Shown here: positions 1 to 7,958 of the stretch, piece by piece | Layout of the letters: each line of letters opens with the position of its first letter | Position numbering within the stretch: the first letter of the stretch is position 1 | From: Chitinophaga pinensis | GTDB taxonomy: Bacteria; Bacteroidota; Bacteroidia; Chitinophagales; Chitinophagaceae | Reading direction: 5' to 3' | Assembly (NCBI GenBank): GCA_943331145.2 | Contig: CALQKL020000025.1 | Location: forward strand, 1 to 15,683 | DNA length: 15,683 nt | Position numbers and translations under genes: made by a program | Notes under the pieces: model-generated | Seen by the model: only the letters and a program-made list of their open reading frames with translations | The model's database searches: none | What the model was told of the DNA's origin: nothing

Positions 1-1026
1 TGAAATTGACATTGCATCTGGCTCAGAAACCAAACCTACTTTTTCATGTGGCACCAAGGCTGGTAATCCACCTACATTAGTTACAATCATTGGTACTTCA
101 AAATGATAGGCCAATGGCGTTACGCCACTTTGTGTTGCGCTTCGATAGGGCTGTATCACTACATCCGCAGCACATAAATAATTTTTCACTTCGCTATCAG
201 GGATAAAATCTGTCCGTAAAATTAAATCTTCTTCAATGCCAAGTTTTGCAATTAACTCGTCGTACGATTTTCTGTCTTCGTAAAATTCACCTGCTATTAA
301 AAACTTAATTTGCCCGTTTAAATAATTTGATTTTTTGAGTATCGAAATGGATTCAAATAAAATGTCTAAACCTTTATATTTTCTAATAAATCCAAAAAAC
401 AAAACAATTGAAATATTCTCGTTTATGTTTAATGTTTTCCGGGCAGATGATTGATTTATTTTTTCTCCGAAATTATCGTAGAGTGGATGCGCCACAAATT
501 TTGCCAGCATTGATGGCTTGATGCCTTTCAAATCAGATAATACTTGCTCACTCATCGTTATGCAAGCATCCACCGTATTTAAAAAATATTTCGTGAACGG
601 TAAGTCGCCGGGTCTATTTTCATGCGGTATGATGTTATCAGCAATACAAACAACGCGCGTTTTTTTATTTTGCTTTACAATTCTTAAAATCGTACCCAAG
701 CAAGGCCCCATAAATGGCAACCAATATCTTACTACAATTAAATCAGGTTTGATTTTTTTTATTTCGTTTCCAATCAACAACCAATTGATTGGGTTTATAG
801 AATTGATACAAACTCGAATATTCAAATCTGCAGGTGCAGGTTCTGTTGAAAATTGTGTTGTCCCTGGAAATAGAAATCCAGGATATTGAAGCGAAAAAGT
901 ATAAATGGTAACCGTGTTTCCTTTCTGTTGGAATTCGTGCGCTAGGCGTTCATTGTAGGATGCTAATCCGCCTCTTAGTGGATGTGCTGGCCCAATGATG
1001 ACGATATGTTTACCCTTTTGATTCAA
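1..1026 (-). CDS. Glycosyltransferase family 4 protein, 3' end cut by window edge
   Basis: Transfers a sugar from a nucleotide-sugar donor, probably in surface polysaccharide or glycoprotein synthesis at the cytoplasmic membrane; donor and acceptor cannot be read from the sequence. The minus-strand frame is open for 342 codons to the edge. The N-terminus (residues 8-28) has a Rossmann-type strand followed by GPAHPLRGG, typical of Bacteroidota GT4 enzymes. Residues 210-226 hold the donor-site pattern GFIRKYKG. Near residues 293-320 SATQSG replaces the usual EX7E acid region and is followed by the conserved VTNVGGLP, which I recall from a GT-B subfamily. The only start upstream of the fold is TTG at 1026; the first in-frame ATG is residue 106 and would delete the N-terminal domain. 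The frame opens 15 nt after the stop of the upstream family 2 glycosyltransferase, so the two are almost certainly co-transcribed. The family is sure; the start is less so. Confidence 0.85.
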   Translation of the reverse strand, partial: MNQKGKHIVIIGPAHPLRGGLASYNERLAHEFQQKGNTVTIYTFSLQYPGFLFPGTTQFSTEPAPADLNIRVCINSINPINWLLIGNEIKKIKPDLIVVRYWLPFMGPCLGTILRIVKQNKKTRVVCIADNIIPHENRPGDLPFTKYFLNTVDACITMSEQVLSDLKGIKPSMLAKFVAHPLYDNFGEKINQSSARKTLNINENISIVLFFGFIRKYKGLDILFESISILKKSNYLNGQIKFLIAGEFYEDRKSYDELIAKLGIEEDLILRTDFIPDSEVKNYLCAADVVIQPYRSATQSGVTPLAYHFEVPMIVTNVGGLPALVPHEKVGLVSEPDAMSIS

Positions 1027-1041
1027 AAATGTTTCGATAAA

Positions 1042-1983
1042 TTATAATCCAATTTTTTTCTCAATCAAGTAAAAATTTCTTTCGGATGAATTTCTTGTAA
1101 TCAACTCGCCAATAAATCCAGCTAAAAATAGTTGGGTACCCATAATCATGGCTAAAATAGCAAAAAAGAATAGTGGACGTTCAGTCATCCCCGTTACTGC
1201 AAACATGAATTTTGTAATGGTTAGATATAGAAAAACAATAAACCCAAATGCAAAAAATGCTGTTCCCCATAATCCAAAAAAATGCATGGGTCTTTTTCCA
1301 AATTTTCCCACAAAAAATATCGTCATTAAATCTAAAAAGCCATTAACAAATCGATCCCATCCAAATTTAGTTACACCATATTTTCTAGGTCGATGTTCTA
1401 CTACTTTTTCGCCAATTTTCCTAAACCCTGCCCATTTTGCCAAAACGGGTACGTATCGGTGCATTTCTCCATAAACCTCAATGCTTTTTACAACTTTAGA
1501 TCGGTAAATTTTTAACCCACAATTGAAATCATTTAATTTGATGCCGCTCATTTTTCTGGCAGCTGAATTAAATAGTTTGCTGGGTATGTTTTTTGTAAGT
1601 GTATTGTCGTATCGTACTTTTTTCCATCCACTTACCAAATCATATTGACCGATTTCTAGCGCATTTATCAACTCCGGAATTTCGTCCGGACTATCCTGCA
1701 TATCAGCATCCATTGTGATAATATAATTACCCAAACAAGCCTTGAATCCTTCATTAAGTGCGGCACTTTTGCCATAATTACGTTGGAATTTTATTCCTTT
1801 TATATTGGAATTTTTTTCACTTAATTCCCCAATAACCTTCCAGGAATTATCTGTACTACCATCGTCAATAAGAATCACCTCGTATTTGAAATTTTGAGCA
1901 GTTACTACTTTTTCTATCCAAGCACACAACTCAGGTAAAGACTCTTCTTCATTTAATAACGGGATTACAATTGATACATCCAT
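1042..1983 (-). CDS. Membrane-anchored family 2 glycosyltransferase (DPM1/GtrB-like)
   Basis: A GT-A glycosyltransferase resembling the polyprenyl-phosphate mannosyl/glucosyl transferases (DPM1, GtrB, ArnC), which move a sugar from a nucleotide donor to a lipid-phosphate carrier on the inner face of the cytoplasmic membrane. The 313 residues begin with SIVIPLLNEEES. DDGSTD (residues 40-45) and the metal-binding MDADMQD (91-97) follow, with FNCGLKIYR near 153-161. Two hydrophobic helices near 234-256 and 270-292 anchor the C-terminus, as in GtrB. The length is normal for the family. The ATG at 1983 lies directly before the first beta strand. The gene sits 24 nt after the DUF4199 gene and 15 nt before the family 4 glycosyltransferase, in the same frame as the latter. 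The actual sugar and carrier are not known. Confidence 0.93.
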   Translation of the reverse strand: MDVSIVIPLLNEEESLPELCAWIEKVVTAQNFKYEVILIDDGSTDNSWKVIGELSEKNSNIKGIKFQRNYGKSAALNEGFKACLGNYIITMDADMQDSPDEIPELINALEIGQYDLVSGWKKVRYDNTLTKNIPSKLFNSAARKMSGIKLNDFNCGLKIYRSKVVKSIEVYGEMHRYVPVLAKWAGFRKIGEKVVEHRPRKYGVTKFGWDRFVNGFLDLMTIFFVGKFGKRPMHFFGLWGTAFFAFGFIVFLYLTITKFMFAVTGMTERPLFFFAILAMIMGTQLFLAGFIGELITRNSSERNFYLIEKKIGL

Positions 1984-2007
1984 AATATTATTTGTTATTC
2001 ACTAAAA

Positions 2008-2523
2008 TCAAATATACGTTTTAACTTGTTGAAATTGTTTTTTACCCCACAATCCTGAAGCTACAGCTGTTACTAAAGTGCCCAAAAGTAAATATATTAT
2101 GGTTATTACAGCCAGCGTCATTGGGATGAAAATTTGTCTTAATTTTTTAGTGTTTTCTTCTATTTCAGGTTTGGTTTTGTTGCCTTGTTTAATAATTAGT
2201 TGTTCATTAAACTTTAAGTATACTTCCAAAATTTGTGTATTATATTTATAAAATATCCAAGAATATAATACCATAAAAAATGCAACCACAACAAAAATCT
2301 TAAACCCTTCTCCGAATAATTGTTTAAAGTCAGCTTCCTGATTTTGTTGTCGGAATTGAAAAATACCCAATAATAATCCAGCTATAAATACAAAAAAAAT
2401 AATGTACTGACTTGATCCGTTATGTGGCATTTTTAGTGCATAAAAACAAAATAAAGCAACGCTGATAAGCATAAAAGATAGCAGCATGCCTTTTTTTGTA
2501 GAATTAAGCGTTCTTAAATTCAA
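2008..2523 (-). CDS. DUF4199 family membrane protein
   Basis: A 171-residue protein with about four hydrophobic segments, near residues 13-30, 38-56, 74-92 and 133-155, matching in size and layout the DUF4199 family of Bacteroidota. No biochemical function is established for the family. The polar stretch at about 100-130, rich in Lys and Glu, resembles the loop before the last helix in relatives. The frame opens at TTG (2523-2521), which overlaps the TGA stop of the dihydroorotase-like gene in a TTGA overlap, suggesting translational coupling. An ATG at codon 13 (2487) is an alternative start placed directly before the first helix. The gene lies between the pseudo-dihydroorotase and the family 2 glycosyltransferase, an order I recall from other members of the phylum. 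I infer an inner-membrane location; the role is unknown. Confidence 0.85.
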   Translation of the reverse strand: MNLRTLNSTKKGMLLSFMLISVALFCFYALKMPHNGSSQYIIFFVFIAGLLLGIFQFRQQNQEADFKQLFGEGFKIFVVVAFFMVLYSWIFYKYNTQILEVYLKFNEQLIIKQGNKTKPEIEENTKKLRQIFIPMTLAVITIIYLLLGTLVTAVASGLWGKKQFQQVKTYI

Positions 2524-3776
2524 TTGAAAATGTTTTTATTGTTGTTGATAATGCCCAATACTTTTCCTGTAAAAGTTTGTCCAATATATGGATTGTTTAT
2601 TGATTTTGATTTTATGTTATTTTCCTCAAAAGTATAAGCAGCTGTAGGGTCGAACAAAGTTAAACAAGCCATTTGTCCTTCTGCGATATTAGGAATGGGT
2701 AATCCAAAAATATTTCTAGGGTTTGTGGTTAATTGAGATATTAAAGTTTCTATTTTTTTAGAATGACTATTCAATACACCAAATACATTTTCTAAACCGA
2801 TCATGCCAAATTTTGCATATTCAAATTCGCAATTTTTTTCGTCTGAATGAAGTGGGGTATGGTGAGAAGCAATACAATTAATAACACCTTCTGCAATGGC
2901 CTCTCTAATCGCAAGCATATCGCTTTTGGTTCTAAGTGGTGGATTTACTTTTAAATTGGTATTGTAATCCATCAAATCTTCATCACAAAAATGTGCATGA
3001 TAAGGCGTTGCTGAGGCAGTAATGTTAACTCCTAATTGTTGAGCTTCATTAATGATTTCGATACTTCTTCTAGTGGAAACGCCAGTAATATGCAATTTTG
3101 AGTTGGTGTATTTTGCCAATTCAATATCTCTTGAAATCATCAATTCTTCGGCTATGGATGGTTTCCCAGGCAAACCAAGTTGTGTGCTGATAATACCTTC
3201 GTTAATTAGTCCATTCGCTGCTATATTTTTATCATCTGGAATTTGAATAATTACAGATCTATTTGCTAAAACATATTGCAATGCCTTTATCATTACACCT
3301 GCATTTTGAACAGAATTTGTTCCATCCGAAAATGCAATTGCGCCACTTTGATGCATGTCATACATTTCAGCCAATTCGTTACCTGCAGCATTTTTAGTGA
3401 TACTGCCAATGGGGTGAATGGTTACAGCAAAAGGACTGCATTTTTGAACAATATATTCAATTTGAGTTTTTGATGATAAAGTGGGATTGGTATTTGGCGC
3501 AATCATTACATTGGTAAATCCACCTGCTGCAGCTGATGCGATTCCTGATTCTAGTGATTCGCGAAACTCATATCCTGGATCAGAAAATTGAGCAAACACA
3601 TCCATCCAACCAATGCTTACGTGCAAATTTTCAGAAGTAATCGTCTTGTCTGCTTGTACATCTAGATAATCTGAAATGAAGGTTATAATGCCATCTTCAA
3701 TTAGTATATCTTTTACTTCACCATGAAAAGGTGCATAAGGGCAGATGATTTTTGCTTGCTTAATTAATACTCTCAT
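2520..3776 (-). CDS. Dihydroorotase-like protein lacking metal ligands (pseudo-DHOase)
   Basis: By fold this is a type I dihydroorotase (418 aa, normal length), the amidohydrolase that makes dihydroorotate in pyrimidine synthesis. The catalytic metal site appears lost. The strand-1 motif DxHxHxREPG reads DVFAQFSDPG (residues 59-68), so both His become Phe61 and Gln63. The His expected near residue 179 is missing (IIQIPDDKN). The HVS-type His is Gly232 (HITGVST). The last Asp of the usual TDHAP motif is His305 (SHHTP). What remains includes the FSDG Asp151, the substrate-loop PNTNP (94-98) and FGMIGLE (323-329). This fits a non-catalytic paralogue, comparable to the inactive PyrC' (PyrX) chain that supports aspartate transcarbamoylase in Pseudomonas. 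A true PyrC should then exist elsewhere. The ATG at 3776 follows an A-rich leader. It is first in the minus-strand operon and is easily misannotated as active pyrC. Confidence 0.92.
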   Translation of the reverse strand: MRVLIKQAKIICPYAPFHGEVKDILIEDGIITFISDYLDVQADKTITSENLHVSIGWMDVFAQFSDPGYEFRESLESGIASAAAGGFTNVMIAPNTNPTLSSKTQIEYIVQKCSPFAVTIHPIGSITKNAAGNELAEMYDMHQSGAIAFSDGTNSVQNAGVMIKALQYVLANRSVIIQIPDDKNIAANGLINEGIISTQLGLPGKPSIAEELMISRDIELAKYTNSKLHITGVSTRRSIEIINEAQQLGVNITASATPYHAHFCDEDLMDYNTNLKVNPPLRTKSDMLAIREAIAEGVINCIASHHTPLHSDEKNCEFEYAKFGMIGLENVFGVLNSHSKKIETLISQLTTNPRNIFGLPIPNIAEGQMACLTLFDPTAAYTFEENNIKSKSINNPYIGQTFTGKVLGIINNNKNIFN

Positions 3777-3899
3777 TTTGTATTACTCCATTTAGGTGGA
3801 TAACTATTTTGGCAAAATGCCTATTTTCTTCTGTTTAAATATTCAATTTTTTCAACGCAAATATCAATAAAAAATGTGAGTAAACCATTATGTTTAGCG

Positions 3900-3927
3900 T
3901 TTATTGTTTGTTGTTTATTGTTTGTTG
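3900..3927. repeat. 14-bp tandem duplication
   Basis: Two perfect head-to-tail copies of TTTATTGTTTGTTG (3900-3913 and 3914-3927), followed by a further TTG. The unit is itself built from TTG steps and is low in complexity, so it could arise by slippage. Similar TTTATTG/TTTGTTG strings occur between genes in other Bacteroidota, in my recollection. No function is evident. Confidence 0.8.
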
Positions 3928-4079
3928 TTGGAATTTAAATTTATTCAGCATCTAGTAACTAGTATTTAACACCCACTTGCCATAATTTCTACAATTTTTA
4001 AGCATTTTACTACCGTTTCTGAAATTTATTCAACAATTGAGTACTTTATTTTTAATTTTCACAATCATTTGCATAAGTA

Positions 4080-4111
4080 TTTGTTTGTGTGACAATGATA
4101 GAATAAATTTG
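4080..4111 (+). promoter_or_regulatory. Bacteroidota-type sigma-A promoter for pdhB
   Basis: TTTG at 4080-4083 and TAAATTTG at 4104-4111 are separated by 20 nt. This matches the Bacteroidota consensus TTTG / about 20 nt / TAnnTTTG. Transcription would start roughly 6-8 nt after 4111, leaving a leader of about 35 nt before the ATG at 4153. A second TTTG at 4084-4087 is too close (16 nt). Confidence 0.6.
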
Positions 4112-4152
4112 CCCACAATATTTAAATTTCTATATCAAAAATCAAAATTAGC

Positions 4153-5136
4153 ATGAGACAAATTGCCTTTAGAGAAGCATTAAGAGAAGCAATGCAAGAG
4201 GAAATGAGATTAGATGAAAACGTGTTTTTAATGGGGGAAGAAGTTGCTGAATATAATGGCGCTTATAAAGTTAGTCAAGGTATGCTTGAAGAATTTGGCG
4301 AAAAAAGAGTTATCGATACGCCAATTGCTGAACTTGGATTTACGGCTATTGCGGTAGGTGCTGCACAAAATGGATTACGTCCTATTGTAGAATTTATGAC
4401 TTGGAATTTCGCAGTTTTGGCATTGGATCAAATTTTAAATACGGCTTCTAAAATGTTGGCAATGAGTGGCGGCCAAGTGGGATGCCCAATAGTTTTTAGA
4501 GGTGCTAATGGTAGTGCAGGACAATTAGGTGCTCAGCATTCAACTTCTTTCGAAAGTATGTATGCAAATATCCCCGGTTTAAAAGTTATATCTGTTAGTA
4601 ACCCATACGATGCAAAAGGTTTATTGAAATCTGCCATCAGAGATAACGACCCCGTTGTGTTCATGGAAAGCGAATTGATGTATGGTGATAAAGGTGAAGT
4701 GCCTGAAACTGAATATTTAATTCCAATTGGAAAAGCAAATATCGCAAGGGTTGGACATGATGTTACAATTGTGTCTTTTAATAAAATGATGAAAGTAGCC
4801 TTAGGTGCTGCGGAAGAATTGCAAAAAGAAAACATTAGCGCAGAAGTCATTGATTTAAGAACAATCCGTCCATTGGATTGGTTTACAATACTAGAAAGCG
4901 TTAAAAAAACAAATCGTTTGGTGATTGTTGAAGAACAATGGCCTTTTGCTTCTGTATCATCTGAAATTACATACAGAATTCAAAAAGAAGGATTTGATTA
5001 TCTTGACGCGCCAATTAGAAGAATTACATCAGCAGATGCACCAATGCACTATGCACCAAACTTAGTTTCTACTTATTTGCCAGATATTGAAAGAACAGTA
5101 AAATTAGTAAAAGAGGTAATGTACGTTAGGAAGTAA
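4153..5136 (+). CDS. pdhB: Pyruvate dehydrogenase E1 component, beta subunit
   Basis: Beta chain of the thiamine-diphosphate-dependent E1 of the pyruvate dehydrogenase complex, which decarboxylates pyruvate and reductively acetylates the lipoyl arm of E2 in the cytoplasm. The 327 residues cover the full transketolase-type pyrimidine-binding domain (about 4-178) and C-terminal domain (about 195-315). TPIAELGF places the cofactor-activating Glu at residue 60. GANGSAGQLGAQHS (117-130) carries the conserved active-site His129. The C-terminus keeps IVEEQWPFASVSSEI and the RITSADAPMHYA segment typical of PdhB. The ATG at 4153 follows a well-formed promoter. No alpha subunit is adjacent, so E1 alpha must lie elsewhere, which is common in this phylum. 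A branched-chain E1 beta is the main alternative; sequence motifs favour pyruvate dehydrogenase. Confidence 0.93.
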   Translation: MRQIAFREALREAMQEEMRLDENVFLMGEEVAEYNGAYKVSQGMLEEFGEKRVIDTPIAELGFTAIAVGAAQNGLRPIVEFMTWNFAVLALDQILNTASKMLAMSGGQVGCPIVFRGANGSAGQLGAQHSTSFESMYANIPGLKVISVSNPYDAKGLLKSAIRDNDPVVFMESELMYGDKGEVPETEYLIPIGKANIARVGHDVTIVSFNKMMKVALGAAEELQKENISAEVIDLRTIRPLDWFTILESVKKTNRLVIVEEQWPFASVSSEITYRIQKEGFDYLDAPIRRITSADAPMHYAPNLVSTYLPDIERTVKLVKEVMYVRK

Positions 5137-5161
5137 AAGATTTTGTCACGAAATCAAAAAC

Positions 5162-6013
5162 ATGAAAAAATATATTATCGTATTGATTTGTATTGTTTTT
5201 TCAGACAAACTTTCTGCTCAAAAACTATATACCAGTTTCTTTTTAGGGGGATCTAATTATCTAGGTGATTTACAGGAATCAATTTTTCTTCCTCAAACTG
5301 CAAAAACAGTTACTGGATTTGGGTTTAATTTTGAATGTACACATCGCATTTTTACCAATCTCGTTTTTTTTTCAGGAAAACTATACGCAAACGACCATTT
5401 CAATAAAAAAAACTTCAAACGGAATCTCAGTTTCAACTCTAATATCTATGAGTTTGATTTAGAATTTGAATACAATCTTTTTGATTTGTACGAACATAAT
5501 GCCACACCATTTGTTTATTTTGGTGTTGGCTATTTTGCTTTTGATCCTTATGTTGATCTTGGTACAAATGGGTCACGTATTTATTTATCAAATTTGAGTA
5601 CCGAAGGACAAGGCTTTATATCAGGAAAAAAAAATTATTCATTAAATAGTTGGTGTATTCCATTTGGTGGTGGCGTTCAGATTTTCTTAAACAAAAAAAT
5701 GCGTTTAAAATATTCATTTGGAATGCGCATTACCAATACGGATTATCTTGATGATGTAAGTGATAAATATGTAGATAAAGATTTGTTGTTAAGGAATCGA
5801 GGACAAGTTGCGGTTGAAATGGCTTACAAAGGAGATCAATTGTATAATGGAGCAGATTATCCTGAAGCAGGAACGGTTAGAGGTAATCCTAAAAACAAAG
5901 ATTTTTATTATTTTTCCGGTTTGACATGTAGTTTTTTATTAGATTCTAAAGGAAGAGACAAAATCATGAAATATAAAAAAGTAAAACATATTTATAATTG
6001 TCCTGAATTTTAA
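5162..6013 (+). CDS. DUF6089 family outer-membrane beta-barrel protein
   Basis: A 283-residue secreted protein that I place in the DUF6089 family of Bacteroidota barrel proteins. A lipid-free signal peptide (residues 1-19) ends in SA, with cleavage likely before Gln20. Next comes the family pattern LGGSNYLGDLQ, then alternating aromatic strands, KRNLSFNSNIYEFDLEFEYN (family hallmark NLSF..xI.E) and a TPFVYFGVGYFAFDP strand, ending in further strands with GGGVQIFL and RLKYSFGMRI. Function is unknown; the fold suggests an 8- to 12-strand outer-membrane barrel. It starts 25 nt after pdhB and ends 24 nt before the decarboxylase gene, so it is probably read through from the pdhB promoter. Confidence 0.82.
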   Translation: MKKYIIVLICIVFSDKLSAQKLYTSFFLGGSNYLGDLQESIFLPQTAKTVTGFGFNFECTHRIFTNLVFFSGKLYANDHFNKKNFKRNLSFNSNIYEFDLEFEYNLFDLYEHNATPFVYFGVGYFAFDPYVDLGTNGSRIYLSNLSTEGQGFISGKKNYSLNSWCIPFGGGVQIFLNKKMRLKYSFGMRITNTDYLDDVSDKYVDKDLLLRNRGQVAVEMAYKGDQLYNGADYPEAGTVRGNPKNKDFYYFSGLTCSFLLDSKGRDKIMKYKKVKHIYNCPEF

Positions 6014-6037
6014 ACTTCATCTATAAATATTTCACAA

Positions 6038-7873
6038 ATGGCCTATGCATCATTGGAGCAATGCTTGATCGACTTAGAAAAAAATGGCCAACTCATTCGA
6101 ATAAAAGATGTTGTTGATCCTTATTTAGAAATGGCAGCCATTCATTTGAGGGTTTATCAATCTAAAGGTCCTGCTCTTTTATTTGAAAATGTAAAAGGAT
6201 CAAATTATAGAGCAGCATCCAATATTTTTGGCACCATCGATAGAAGCAGATTCATTTTTAGAAATCAATTGAAAACGTTAGAGCGTTTAATACAACTTAA
6301 AAACGATCCATTATCTGCATTGAAAAATCCAATTGAATCTTTATCCGCAGCAATTGCAGCAACCCAATCCATTCCATTAAAAAATCCAATATCAAAACCT
6401 GCGTTATTTAGTGAAATCAAAATAAGCGATTTGCCTTTAATCCAGCATTGGCCAATGGATGGCGGTGCATTTGTAACCTTACCTCAAGTTTACTCAGAAG
6501 ATATTAATCAACCCGGAATTAGAAAATCCAACCTAGGCATGTACCGTATTCAATTGAATGGCAATGATTACAACAAAGACACAGAAATTGGTTTACATTA
6601 TCAATTACATAGAGGTATAGGAGTTCATCAAACCAATGCCAACAAAAAAGGCCAACCTTTAAAAGTAAGTGTATTTGTTGGAGGTCCGCCTGCACATACC
6701 GTGTCTGCAGTAATGCCTCTCCCAGAAGGAATGAGCGAATTATCCTTCGCTGGTGTTTTGGGTGGTAGAAGATTCCGATATGCCTATAAAGATGGCTTTT
6801 GCATAAGCACCGACGCTGATTTTGTAATTACAGGCGAAGTTTATCCCGAAGAAAACAAACCCGAAGGTCCTTTTGGCGATCATTTGGGTTACTATAGTTT
6901 AAAACATGATTTCCCATTGATGCGCGTACATAAAGTATATGCACGTAAAAATGCCATTTGGCCATTTACGGTAGTTGGTCGACCACCACAAGAAGATACG
7001 AGCTTTGGTGATTTGATACATGAAATTACAGGAGATGCCATTCAGCACGAAGTGCCTGGATTAAAAGAACTAAATGCAGTTGATGCTGCCGGTGTACATC
7101 CTTTACTGATAGCCATTGGTAGCGAAAGATACACGCCTTATTTACCCACCAAACAACCAGCAGAATTACTCACCATTGCCAATAGAATGTTGGGCACTGG
7201 ACAATTGAGTTTGGCGAAGTTTTTATTTATCACCGCTGATGAACAAAACAAAATAAGTACAAAAGATATTAAAAAATATTTTGAATTTGTGTTGGAAAGA
7301 GTGCATTGGGACAGAGATGTGCATTTTTATACCAAAACAACAATAGACACACTCGATTATTCGGGCGAATCTTTAAATAGTGGAAGCAAAGTTGTTATAG
7401 CTGCTTATGGAGATGTTATTAGAAATTTAGCGAACGAAATCCCTCAAAACTTTCAAGCTTTAAGCGAGATATTTAAATGTAGAATAGCAATGCCTGGCGT
7501 TGTTGCTGTTCAAACAAATGCATTTAAAAATTATCAAGATATAGAAGACGAGATTGCTATTTTAAATGCAAAAATAGAAATACAAAACACTACCAATTCC
7601 GAAATTGCTTTAATTGTTTTGTGTGATGATGCCGATTTCGTTTCTCAAAATTTAAACAATTTTCTATGGGTAACATTTACGCGTTGCAATCCCTCGCATG
7701 ATATCCATGGCATAAATGCTTTTGTTGAAAACAAACATTGGGGATGCAAAGGCCCATTGATTATAGATGCTAGAATAAAACCACATCACGCACCACCGGT
7801 TGAAGTTGATTCGAAAGTTGAAGAGAAAATAGAAAAGCACTTTAAAAAAGGCGGGGCGTTATATCAATTTTAA
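6038..7873 (+). CDS. UbiD-family prenylated-FMN decarboxylase, probably menaquinone pathway
   Basis: A UbiD-type enzyme that uses prenylated FMN to remove a carboxyl group from an aromatic or alpha,beta-unsaturated acid. Conserved features are NLGMYRIQ (residues 165-172; cofactor/metal Asn and the catalytic Arg170), LHYQLHRGIG with metal-binding His191, and the acid pair Glu267 (ITGEV) and Glu276 in EGPFGDHLGYYS. FTVVGRPPQEDT follows near 315-327. At 611 aa it is over 100 residues longer than E. coli UbiD (497), which I recall as the norm for the Bacteroidota form. Bacteroidota use menaquinone, not ubiquinone, so a menaquinone-pathway decarboxylation (as in the futalosine route) is more likely than UbiD proper; this is inference. 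The UbiX-type prenyltransferase needed for the cofactor is not in the window. The start is ATG at 6038. Confidence 0.9.
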   Translation: MAYASLEQCLIDLEKNGQLIRIKDVVDPYLEMAAIHLRVYQSKGPALLFENVKGSNYRAASNIFGTIDRSRFIFRNQLKTLERLIQLKNDPLSALKNPIESLSAAIAATQSIPLKNPISKPALFSEIKISDLPLIQHWPMDGGAFVTLPQVYSEDINQPGIRKSNLGMYRIQLNGNDYNKDTEIGLHYQLHRGIGVHQTNANKKGQPLKVSVFVGGPPAHTVSAVMPLPEGMSELSFAGVLGGRRFRYAYKDGFCISTDADFVITGEVYPEENKPEGPFGDHLGYYSLKHDFPLMRVHKVYARKNAIWPFTVVGRPPQEDTSFGDLIHEITGDAIQHEVPGLKELNAVDAAGVHPLLIAIGSERYTPYLPTKQPAELLTIANRMLGTGQLSLAKFLFITADEQNKISTKDIKKYFEFVLERVHWDRDVHFYTKTTIDTLDYSGESLNSGSKVVIAAYGDVIRNLANEIPQNFQALSEIFKCRIAMPGVVAVQTNAFKNYQDIEDEIAILNAKIEIQNTTNSEIALIVLCDDADFVSQNLNNFLWVTFTRCNPSHDIHGINAFVENKHWGCKGPLIIDARIKPHHAPPVEVDSKVEEKIEKHFKKGGALYQF

Positions 7874-7909
7874 AATAAAAATTAAAAAGTGAAAAGGCAT
7901 AATAGAAAG

Positions 7910-7944
7910 TTTGGGATTTTTTGACTTTTTACTATTTAATTTTG
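7910..7944 (+). promoter_or_regulatory. Possible promoter before the TraB/GumN gene
   Basis: TTTG at 7910-7913 and TAATTTTG at 7937-7944 fit the Bacteroidota promoter pattern with a 23-nt spacer, the upper end of the reported range. The leader before the ATG at 7959 would be under 10 nt, so this is only a candidate. It would separate this gene from the upstream unit across the 85-nt gap. Confidence 0.35.
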
Positions 7945-7958
7945 ACTTAAATATCATC

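Larger units (their letters stand above)
3777..4152. other. Divergent intergenic region, 376 bp
   Basis: Gap between the divergent pseudo-dihydroorotase and pyruvate dehydrogenase genes. It must carry promoters for both directions. The rightward promoter is convincing (4080-4111); I find no good TAnnTTTG match for the leftward gene. It also holds a perfect 14-bp tandem duplication at 3900-3927 and a small perfect palindrome, CTAGT-A-ACTAG, at 3952-3962. No open frame with coding character, tRNA or riboswitch-like structure is apparent. Confidence 0.7.

Noticed and set aside
518..889. Plus-strand open frame of 123 codons
   Set aside because: Lies fully inside the minus-strand family 4 glycosyltransferase, whose protein motifs are clear; no recognisable protein character.
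1148..1474. Plus-strand open frame of 108 codons
   Set aside because: Antisense shadow of the family 2 glycosyltransferase gene.
4533..4850. Minus-strand open frame inside pdhB
   Set aside because: Antisense to strongly conserved pdhB sequence; no family resemblance.
5140..5156. GATTT/AAATC inverted repeat between pdhB and the DUF6089 gene as a terminator
   Set aside because: Only five pairs, mostly A-T, within a 25-nt gap between likely co-transcribed genes.
7911..7958. Upstream TTG start extending the TraB/GumN gene by 16 codons
   Set aside because: The extension precedes a typical signal peptide that begins at ATG 7959; it also overlaps a possible promoter.
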